Assembly: GCA_949825025.1 (NCBI GenBank)
Contig: OX463781.1
Coordinates: 1,882,066-1,946,065 of the forward strand
Length of the DNA: 64,000 bases
DNA from: Siphlonurus alternatus
Taxonomy: Eukaryota > Arthropoda > Insecta > Ephemeroptera > Siphlonuridae
Direction: 5' to 3'
Shown here: positions 12,001-24,000 of the stretch, piece after piece
How positions within the stretch are numbered: the stretch's first letter is position 1
How the letters are laid out: the number at the start of each line of letters is the position of its first letter
Notes under the pieces: generated by a model
What the model saw: only the letters and a program-made list of their open reading frames with translations
Databases searched by the model: none
Told to the model about the DNA's origin: nothing
Position numbers and translations under genes: made by a program

Positions 12001-15000
12001 TAACAGTAAAAACTTGTTATTATGTTAAGTCAAGGTACCCAAGAAATTAGGTTTACCTTTCATCAAGTTTTTCTTATACAACACAATGCTAATTATTTTT
12101 GACAGAACCACAATCTCCTTTGCTCAAAATTGAGTTTTACCAAACAACAATTTACGTAATAACGAGTTTTTACTGTAATTATATAAATGTTTAATGACCA
12201 GAAACACAAAATACAATATTGTATGTGACATAGACAACTCTGCTCAATTGGTGGCTGAAAAAAGATATCCCATTCACATAAAGTGTTGAGCCACCAAATT
12301 AAATCACTACTACATACATCAAATATTCTCAAATAAGAAATTATTTAGTCAACAACAGCAATCAATACTGTAGACCTGACAAATACACATTTCTTGTCTC
12401 AAAGAAAAGTTGGTAAAAAGACATGACAGTCCTAAGAAAAATTGAATTTAAGTGTTTGACAATTTTGAAAAATTTTCTTAACTCTGATTCTATGATATTT
12501 AAAGAAAGATACAGAAATAGCAAAGGTTTCACCGATCAAGAAATTTATAGCAGGAGAAAATCTTATGGTCACAGGTTCATTTTGAAAATTATTTACAAGG
12601 CCTTGCTGACTTTTTCTGTCATTTTCTTTAAATAATTCATTTAGGTTTGTTTGTTTTTTTATCATAACTTACCTTCAAAAAATGTATTACTTAACCCAAA
12701 AAACAAATACAGTATTTTTATTATTATACAATAAATTGTAATATATTTAAATAATGGTTCATTTTCCTTAAAAATTATCCCTGATTCTTAAGTTTTTTTA
12801 ATAATTTATTTAAAATAGAAAGAAGATGGGTAGTATTTAATATTTTTTTTTTTTAAGAACTAGAATTAAGGGGGGGTAGAGTTAACCACATTATCATAAA
12901 ATCATGTTATATGTGCAATGATAAAACAGGCAGGGTGAAGGAAGCTTGTCTTTCTCCTCCCCTTCTCCCCTCCTCCCAAAAAAGGGTCTGTTCTCACATT
13001 AAATTGTCAACAGGAACTGTACTTTGTGTTTGGTCTTTGACAAGTTTCAACACAATAAAACAAGTTTCGATGTTTGCAGGTGATGATCCCGGACGCCAAC
13101 GAAATATTCCACAACACGTCTGCCAACTACACTGGGCTCAGTTCGGTGACGTTGGGACAAAACCTGTGGCCCGACTATGGAGCCGACTACAGCGTGGCCG
13201 AGCTCACCGTGACCAACTTCGCGGCAATCTTCGGAGTGCTGTTCAGCGGAGTCACCGGGATAATGGCCGGAGCAAACATGTCCGGTGAGCTGTTGAAACT
13301 GTTTTGTCAACACAGATTGTGTGTTGACACATATGACATAAATCTCAGACATAAGAACATGGAAATAAATCAATATTAATATGCAGGTATGACTGCAGAA
13401 TTGATAGCAAGCTTACAAATTCAAGTTTGTTCAGCTTTTGTGGGGGTATTTCACAAACAAAATTATGGAAACTGCTTGACAAATTGTCATATTTATTATA
13501 GATACATGAACGTAGTCCTCATCAAAAATGGTAAGAGGCTTACAAAATGGGCATACTGTTCAAAATTCATAGTGCTCTAATCATAAGAAAGTATGGTAAA
13601 TAATCAATCAATTTGAGCTTCAAATATCCTAAAAATAATTTATAATTTTCAGTACTGTATCTTTCTGTACCAAGTTCACAGATTCGTTTAAAATTTATAA
13701 GTGCACTTCAGGCACGGATCAAGAACCAAATTTCAGGGGGGAAAGGGAGCATCTCCATAAGGCCAATGTTGAAATGTTAAAAGAAAAATTTGAGTTGATG
13801 AAATGTTAAATCCTGATGAGTTATCGTCTGACCAAGTTGTGATGTGCAGGGGAGCTGAAGGAGCCTGGTCGCAGCATCCCTCGCGGCACTCTGTCCGCGG
13901 TGGGCTTCACCTTCCTGTGTTACGTCGTGGTGTGTGTGCTGACCGCCGCAACCTGCAGTCGCTTTCTGCTGCAGAACAACTACATCTTCATGCAGGTTAG
14001 AAAACATTATCATCACAGTACATTGATATAATGCCTCTACACCATGCTACACAGTACATTGATATAATGCCTCTACACCGTGCTAGGCTCAAGTTTGTTT
14101 ATTTTCCTTATCAGCAAATGAATGTTCATCAAAAGACACAGTATTTTTTTTTATCATTAAAGAACAATTGCAAATTTCCCTGTCTATATGAACAAAAACC
14201 CAAACAACTATGGTATTTATTAGTATTTAATATGTTAAATAATGTTTTTGTATTTATAAGTGGGGCTTATAGTGAATAACGTTTACAATATTTTTTTTAT
14301 TCTTACCTCCTATCCTCTCAAGCTTGTTATTGACAACAGATATTAAAGTGTTTGTTTTGCATTTGTTTTCTTCATGAAAGAAAACATCAAACTTTTTTCA
14401 GAGCATTTAAATTTTTATATTTACTCTGTTCTTTGTCAAATATTTTGAAATGAAATCGTTAAGGATTATTGTCACTAGTGTAATTATTTTTTGATGGTAA
14501 AAAATATAAAGTTTAGATCAGAACATAGAGAACAAAATGAATGTTCACTTTCTGAAGTAAAAAAAGGAATTATTCAGTCCAGTTTTTGAGGTATTAATTT
14601 TTTTGGTTGAAAAGGATGCTGATTTGACATGATTTGAAAATAACCGCCAGATTTCCAATGATATTCTCATTATTTATATCCTGAATATCTCAAAAACTAG
14701 CAGACTTTTGCTTCATTTTTTTTGCTGAAAATTTATGTTGTAATGTAAGGAAGGTTTGCTATAATTTTCAGAGTGATTCACCATCTCCTAAGACTAGTGA
14801 CAATAATCCTTAAATAGGTGAGACTTTTAACAAATTTTTCAATTGAAGACAGTAATTGATGTTAGACACTTAAATTTTAATTTGAATCATACATTTTTGT
14901 ATGAATAAATTTACAATGCAACAATGTATAACGTCTTTGCTATTGTTGTGTGGAAGTCATCAACCAACATGTTTGTCACAGCCGGTGAACGTGTGGCCCC

Positions 15001-18000
15001 CGTTTGTCACCATCGGCATCCTGACGGCCACCTTCTCTGCCTCGCTGAGCAACCTCATCGGCTCCAGTCGAGTCATCGAGGCCCTGGCCAAAGACAACGT
15101 GTTCGGTTAGTGAATATTTGTGAAGGTGTGGAGGCATTCAGAGCACAATTAGGCCTGGATATTTTAAATTTAAATTTCAGAAAAACAGAGAGAGTTAGGC
15201 TTCAAATCAGCAGTCTTATCTAAAGTTGTCTAAATTTTCTATTTTTGGCTGTTGATGACAGCTAAAAACTCAAACTGTGTTCCTTCTCAACAAATGTTGA
15301 TTGAAATATGGTTAATTAAGAGTGATTTTACATTTGTCATTAAAAATGTAGTAGAAATTCAATGAAATTCAAAAGCATTTAAGAGGATGGAAGTGGGAGG
15401 AGCACAAGAAGCTTATAAAGGAGGGGGTACAGATCATATACTTTTTATTCTGCTTGATTATAACAAAGATTCATTTCATTTTTTTCCTCTCTTTGATTTT
15501 TGGACAACTTTTTACTATTGCATGCCTGTAGCTTGTAACAGGATACACAGCATTTTACTTTTGTTTATTGAAAGCCAGCTTAACTGTGAGATTTTGGTAC
15601 CAACAAGCCTGAAACTTTATATCTGTTTGGCGCATCAATTAATGCCCTGATATGCTGCTTGCAACTTCAGTAACATTCTGTATTTGTTGACTCAGGAAAG
15701 CTGCTGCGACCGGTCAGCCAGGGGATTTGGAACGGCAACCCAGTGGTCGCAGTGCTCGTATCTTGGGCCATGGTGCAGCTCATCCTGCTGATTGGCTCGC
15801 TCAACTTGATCGCACAGATCAACTCTGTGCTGTTCCTTCTGTCATACCTCGCCACCAACCTGGCCTGCCTGGGCCTGGAGCTGGCCTCCGCACCAAATTT
15901 CAGGTGAAGCACTCGAACCAGAAACTTTAGATACAGTATCTTAAAAATAATATACGTCAAATTGCATAGATGTGGTCTAAGTTTAAGCTAGGCTTAAGTT
16001 TAATTATTGCAACAATCATTAAACTTGGCTTAAACTTACATCTATGCAATATTAAGGTTCAGTTTTTACAAAACTGGTCAGACAGATCCACTTCAAACTT
16101 TGTATGCCACCTATTGATGACAAATCTCCTGCAAGTATTTAAATCAATCGGATTTTTGTCTATCAACTGAGATTCACCCTCACAACAAATCTGTTACTTG
16201 GATAAATAATGCCGCTGATTCCAGGCCGTCGTTCCGTTTCTTCACGTGGCACACGGCACTGGTGGGGCTGCTCGGCACGCTGGTGATGATGTTCGTGATC
16301 AACCCAATCTACGCCTCGTCCAGCATCATCCTGTGTCTGCTGCTGGTGATCGTGCTGCATCTCTTCTCTCCGGCACGCACTGCAAACTGGGGCTCCATAT
16401 CCCAGGCCCTCATCTTCCACCAGGTGACAATTATCTCTGAATTATCTAGAGAAAGTGTAGTCTCATCGAAAAACATGATAAAATATTACTATAGAGGCTT
16501 CAAGTGTTCCCCGGCAGGAAATTTTCTCCATAAGCCACCATGTTAGAAAATTTGAATGTTTTCTCAGTAACTATTAAATCTATTAATTTAAAAATATCTA
16601 CTACCCCCCTTCCCCCGTCACCATTTAGGGGTTTTCTGATAATGACTCAAGAACTTATTTTCCTCTAAAAAATTTCTTTAATTCCCAAAAAAAGCAATTT
16701 CGAGGGGTTTTTTTCCATAAATTTCGGTGGAAACACCGCAAAATCAGCTGACTTGAAGCCTATATAAATATTATACATCTTCTACTCCCCCCCCCCTCCC
16801 TCTAATCTAAAAACAACCCAGGGTGTGTCTCCTAATTCTTGTAACTCCCCACAGGTTCGCAAGTACCTTCTTCTGCTTGACTCGCGCAAGGCCCACGTCA
16901 AGTTCTGGCGTCCCCAGATGCTGCTGCTGGTCGGCAACCCTCGGTCTGCGTGTCCGCTCATTGACTTTGTGAATGACCTCAAGAAGAGCGGACTGTATGT
17001 GTTGGGACACGTCAAGATCGGAGAACTGGAGGCCTGCGAGTATGACCTAGCCTTGGAGGAGACGGAACACTGGCTGGCGCTAATAGACCACCTCAAGGTA
17101 AACACAATAACGTGGCTGTCATAGACAACCTCAATGAATCTCTGTTAATTGAGATCTCAGAACCTTGAATTCAAAAAGACTTGCAGGGGACTCTATAGGT
17201 GGCATACATATTTTGATTTAAAAGTTGAGGTAGAAGTTTAACATGGGGTCTTATGAACTGGAAATGAATCTATTAACAGAAAACCACCCCCTTGAATTTG
17301 CTCAAACCATAAAGCCTAAAATATGAGCTTTTTCTAGAAGTCGCAAAACTAGTACATAACGCCCTCTCTCTGATTGGCCGTGACGTCATTGCGCAAACCC
17401 CCTCCACTTTCATACCCTGGCACGACTTCGGAGTTGCGACTTGTGTTTAGGCACAAAACGAAAAGCTTGTATTTTCAGCTTAAATGATTATGTTTTAGAA
17501 CATTGTTGATTTTTAAAAAAAATTATTTCATTTTATTTCTTCTGAAATTTCTTTGACTGAAGTAACTGAGTCTAATTGTTAAAATATATCTTGCCATTCA
17601 TAGGTAAAGCTTTAACTGAACAAAGCTTCTTTACTTTCCCCCCACCCTGTAGTGTCACTACATCCTGTATGCCCTGTAAAAAATAGCCGTTTTCTGCTTT
17701 TTGTGATAAACTCTGCACAGTACTGAAATAAGAATTAAAGATGAACCTCAGTTGATTGAGATCTCAGAATCTTGAATTCAGGGAACGTTGAACTCGTCAT
17801 CAATAGGTGGCATAAATATTTTGAAGTTGTCTTTGTTTTGTGAAAGTTGAAGTAGAAGTTTAACATAGTATCTTATGGACCGGAAATAGGATCTAGTGAG
17901 AAAAAAAACACCCTCTTAAATTTGCTCAAAAAGTAAGTGATGAAGTTTTAGAACATTCTTGAATTTTAAAAATTTGTTTCATTTGATTTCTTCTTTCAGA

Positions 18001-21000
18001 AATATTCTAGGATTCCAAAGTAATGGAGGCTTCAAGTGTTCCCTGGCGGGAAAATTTTCTCCATAAGCCACCATGTTAGAAATTTTGAATTTTCTTAGTA
18101 ACTATTAAAGCAATCAATTTGAAACCATCTCCTACCTCCCCATTTAAGGGTCTTCTTGTAATGAATCAAGGACTTATTTTCTTCTAAAAAAATTCCTTAA
18201 TGCCAAAAAAGTAATTTGATGTTTTTTTTGACATAGGTTTGGGTAGGATTGTGGGAACACGGCAAAATCAGCTGACTTGAAGCCTCCATTGTTAAGATGT
18301 ACCTCGTATGCCTAAACAAATAAACAAAATGTCTTCCCCCACCTTGCAGTGTAACTATACCCATGGTAATTGGTGCAGGTGAAGGCGTTTGTGGAGCTGA
18401 CGATGGCGCGCTCGGTTCGCGAGGGAATGCACCACCTGGTACGCCTGGCTGGTCTGGGAGCCATGAAGCCAAACACCATCATCATGGGCTTCTACGACAA
18501 CCACCAGCCTCGAGACTTTCTGGAGAGGTGATTACTTTATTATCATTTTATTTTCATTCTATTTTCACTTATGGAATAGAAATTTGGGGCAATGCAGCTC
18601 AATATTTAAAGGCCTTCTGAACCTTTTCACAGTATTAAGTGCACGGTTAGCTTTGCTTCAGGGTGATTCGGCTGCATAATTTTTTTGGTTTCAGTAGCAC
18701 AAATATCAGAGATAATAGCCGATGAAGAAGCACCTGTGACGTCACTCACGCTCATTCAGCGGCGACAATATAGGGAAATCCCTGCAAAAGATAGGTTCAC
18801 TCCCTCTGCAACCACGGCCACAATTTTACTTCTGGAATTTTGAAACTTTACCAGGGCAGTCTTGATAGTATTTGTCAAATAGACTGAAAGAATTTTTTTG
18901 GTGGCGTGTGTACAGATTGAGTTATTGCGGTTGCAAGATAAGCTAAAAATTTAACATTGTTTTCCTATACAACATTTTTGCTCCTCTTTCTACCGCAATA
19001 ACTCGGTTTCTATGAATGTCATCAAAAAAAATCTTTCAGGCTATTTGACAAATACTATCAAGACTGCCCTGGTAAAGTTTCAAAATTCCAGAAGTAAAAT
19101 TGTGGCCGTGGTTGCAGCGAGAGTGAACCTATCTTTTGCAGAGATTTCCCTATATAGTCGCCGCTGAATGAGCGTGAGTGACGTCACAGGTGCTTCTTCA
19201 TCAGCTATTATCTCTGATATTTGTGCTACTGAAACCAAAAAAATTATGCAGCCGAATCACACTGAAGCAAAGCTAACCGTGCACTTAATACTGTGCAAAG
19301 GTTCAGAAAGCCTTTAATACAAAGGGTTTTCAAAATGCAGAAAAAAGTAATTAGATTATTAGCAAATGTATCTCCACAAACTAATTGTAAAAGTTTGTTT
19401 GTTAATCTTAACATTTTGCCAATACCAGCGCTATATATCTATCATGCATTGAGTTTTGTAAAAAAATATCCTCATTATTTCGACCATAATGCTTCACTCT
19501 CATAATACTAGATACAAAGATTTGTTTCCCCCGGCATTACATAGAACATCGACCTATGAAGATGAACCGCATTATTCTTTCCAAAAGTTATATAATAATC
19601 TCCCCAGTCAATTAAAAAGTGAAAGTGATATTGTGCATTTTAAAAAGAAGATTAAAAAAATAAAATGCATTTACTGGAAATGAACATACTGTATATAAAT
19701 TGGACGATTATTACAAATGAATATATTTCATGTATTTAATATATTTTTGTTGAAATGTCTTTGGAAAATGAATAAAATTTTGAATTTTGAATTATACTAA
19801 ATACATAACTTGATTTCATTCACAATGCTAGCTTACTCTGCTATTGGTGTAAGCATTGATTCAATTCAACTTGATTCTTTTGTGATCACTCGCTCAGTTG
19901 ACCCTCGAAAATTGTGAACAAAATTTCAAATATTTTTTATTCATTTTTATAAAAAAAAAACAAAAATAAAATACTGTACCAAATTTTATCATTTAAGGCT
20001 AAATCTCAATTGGTTCACGGCTTTCATCATTTGATTTGCAAACCTAAATTTCATACTGTATTGCTGATTCAACTTGTATTTGTAAACAATGTAGTAATCA
20101 GATTTGCAGTCAATATCATTTGAATGTTTGTATTACTAGAACCAAATCTATCAATGACTTTGTCAAGGGAGACGTTGTTTGACTCTCAAGATCTATAAAA
20201 TAACTCTATGTATCTTTTAATTACATTTATATTCATCAAACACGGAATTATGTTAAATGTTTTATAACTATTTTTTTTTTCTATAATTCTATTTGTATTT
20301 CTGATTCATGTCTAGATAATATGTACTGTATTCCTAATTGTATCTGTTCACTATTTGTGTTTAATAAAAGAATTTATTATAAATAGTTAGGGAACTAACA
20401 ATAAAAAAAAGACAAAAAAATTGGCTATTAGTGACAAAATCCTGAAATTTTCAGGACTTGTAAATAATAACCTCCTTAGTCATTTTTGGAAGTGTTAAAA
20501 AATCTCCCATAGGTTGACCCTGAGTGACCTTTAACCTTTCCTTAATTTATGTTTTATTTTATTACTCTTAATCCAAGGCACCTAACAAAAATAAACTCTG
20601 CAGTCAGATTAAAACCCCCTCAAATCCACGTGATCTTGTTCCAGCTCTGAGTCTTCCTACCAGACTGAGGCGTTCCGAGGCCTGGAGGCTTGTGGAGAGC
20701 CTCTGTTTGGACTTCGCGGAGAGGACAGTCGCGCCCTCAGTGCCGCGGAGTACGTGGGGATGGTGTGTGACACGTTGAAGCTCCAGAAGAACGTCGGGCT
20801 GTGTCGACACTTCCACTCTCTCGACAAAGTCGCCATCGCCTCCTCTCGCACCTCCTTTTACATCGACGTGTGGCCCATCAACGTCTTCAACTCAACGGAG
20901 ATGGACCCTTTCGACGAGAGCAGTCTCTTCATGTTGCAGCTCGCTTGCATCATCAACATGGTGAGCTTGTACACCAAATCTACTGGAAAAATATCGGGGA

Positions 21001-24000
21001 GGCAACTCTGTACTTGTAAGGGACCATAACGATAATTAGGGTTGGCATCGCGGTGACCTTTGATTTTGTTTATGAATTAATTACACTTTTATTTATCGCA
21101 TTATTTGGCAAAAAGCAAAGAAAATGCAATAAAGTAAGACATAAACAACATCAAAGATGAACCCTCATCATGAGTGACAGGTGGCTCATCATCTTAATGG
21201 TCTCGGCTGTTATAAGTACAGAGTTGCCTCCCCGAGATTTTCACATTAGATTTCACATTGGGTGTACCTTTTTTGATGTTTTTAGTTTATAAAAAACTAT
21301 AAACTATGATATTTGTAAAAATATCAGACACACACTGTTGACTAACGTGAATTTTTTTTAATTTTTGCTTGCAATGTGTACATTTTTAATTAATTTTTTT
21401 CTTTAAAATTGTGTTTACTAAAAATTAAAAGGTATCACATTGGTCAAATGCAGTATGTTGCAAAGTTAAAGCATAAACAAATAGGCTCCAGAAATCATGT
21501 AAGTGTTGTCAAAATTGCAATATTCTAGTTTTTCTCCATGATTGCTAGCTACAATTTGTAACATTTCTTCAATGCATCCAAACTCAATGTCATCAGAGTA
21601 GTAGCAAACACTTGACGACTCCCAAGGCTCCTCACAGAGCACTCTGGTAGAAGTGTTTGGTCCCATAAAAAAATAGTTGAAAATTGCAACTGGCTGACAG
21701 ATGGCCATAGAAAAAAATCCTTTCAAATTTGAAATCAGGAATATTGGCGAAACCTACATAATTTCTTGCTGCTACCCTATTAAATTCATTACAGTAATTT
21801 TTGTTGGGAAGGGAGATAGTTCGAGCTTTTAGCCGTCATTGACCCAGCAAAAAGAGAAAAATTAATTAAAACTTTTAATTAATTTTTCTCTTTTTGCTGC
21901 GTCAATGACGCTAAAAGCTCGAACTATCTTCCTTCCCAACAAATCTTTTTCTATCATATGTGTTTCTATCTTCTTTAAATAAATAAATATCGCTTAGTTC
22001 GATTTTTTCAAATAATTAATTACAGTAATTATTATATTTCTTTTTGAACATTTGTATAATATGTTATAATTACTGCAACAATATGATTCCTTTCATATCG
22101 TACCTAGTTTTATAGTATTTTTGTAACAAGTGTTCAAGCAGGACCCCCCTCTCCCCCCTTCTCTAAAATTGACAAAATTAACATTATCAACAGTTCCAAC
22201 CCTCTCCTAAAGCCAAGCTCTGGATTTGCACTTTTGTTAGATGCTTGTGCTTCTTACAAATTTACAGCATGAGAAACCAAGTCATTTTAATTTAAAAGTG
22301 CAATGAATTAGACCACAATGCTTGAGATTTTGCAAGACATGTTATCGCAATGTATTTACTATTCAACGTTCTGTTTTACAGACTCCCAGCTGGAAGAAGC
22401 TAAAACTGCGAGTGATGTTGTGCACTCCCCGCCCTCCCTCGTCAACGCTGGGTAAGTTGACGTCTTAAATATGTTGACGAAGCGGGGCTTGACAAAGAAA
22501 GTAACCTCTCCTTTATTTTATTTTGTGTAGGAACTTACAGAGCAGTTCAACTCGAATTGAATTGAAAGTTGGTGGATCAATTTTGAATTATAGGACACAT
22601 TAATAGCATTGTGGTGCTGAATTGTGTTGAAATTGATCAGGATAATAAATACAGACAAGAAATTCAAAAATTTATTCATCTGCTAAAAGATGTGTCAATA
22701 AAAGTACAGAAATATATTTAAAATAAATATAACAATACATTTTATAAATATAATTATGTTCATTGCCAGTAAATGCATTTTAATCCTTTTTTTAAAATAC
22801 TGTATATCACTTTCACTTTTTAAATGACTGGGGAGATTATTAAACACTTTTTGAAAATTCTAATATGGTCCATCTTCATAAGCCAAAGTTCTATGTATGA
22901 ATGGGGAATATAAATCTTTGTATCTTGTATTATGGAGGTGATTTATATCTCTGGACAGCACGAACGTTACTCCTGCCTCACTTGCTAGAACTGCAGCTTC
23001 AATAGACAGAGAGATGTGGATTTGTAATTTTAGGAGATGTAAGAAGAGCACTCAGTCTATCAATATCAAAATAGTTTTGGTTCACCTCCATATATAGACA
23101 GCGTGGTAACGTCTACAAACAAAGCAGGAGTAACGTTCGTGGTGTCCAGAGTCTTGAATAATTCTTTTGCGAAAATAATGAGGTATCATGCTACCTACTG
23201 CTTTCAACAGCCACTGTGATAAAAAACAAAGGAAATCCTGACACTAATCCTCCATTGTCATCTCAAGTGACAAGGGTTGACAGGCAGCAACAATTGATTT
23301 GAATAATTAGTTTTACAATTAAATCTTCATTGCAGTAAAAAAGTAATTAAAGCAATGAATTAAATAATTAATGATTTAATGAATATAATTAATTAAATTG
23401 ATATTTAATTAATTAGTTTAATTTATTAATTAACTTATATTTATTCACATCAATTGTTGCTGCCTGTCAACCCTTGTCACTTGAGATGACAATGCAGGAG
23501 GATTAGTGTCAGGATTTCCTTCATTTTTTTATCACAATGGCTGTTGAAAGCAGTAGGTAGCATACCCCACAATTTTCGCAAAAGAATTATCCAGAGGGGT
23601 ACATTATTATGGCAGAAATAATGAGGATATTTTAATGATGTTGCAGGTGAAGGCTCGCAGTTAGAGGAGGTTCTGATAGAGCCAACGGTGCATGAGACGG
23701 AGCTACGACTACGTCACTGGCTGCAGCAGCTGCGCATCGCCGCCCGCATTCACCAGGTGGCCTGGGACTTCCCCGCGGAGAGCTGTGACGCCCCACCCCC
23801 CCTCCCCACTGTGCAGCACATGCAGAGGTCAGTGACATCACAATGAAATGTACTTTGCAGTGTTACTCTGATTTTATTCAGATTTTTCTGAGCCCAGAAC
23901 CTGTGCAATTTTTTTAAAAAAAATATTGAAAGTGCTGCCACGGCACCTAGATTAGATGCCCCTATCATATCTGGGCTCAGAAACTTCTGAAAAAATTCTG

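Noticed and set aside
4198..19683. LINE C-terminal frames considered as intact retrotransposon genes
   Set aside because: All copies are 5'-truncated and several have frameshifts or stops; no intact reverse transcriptase or endonuclease domain is present.
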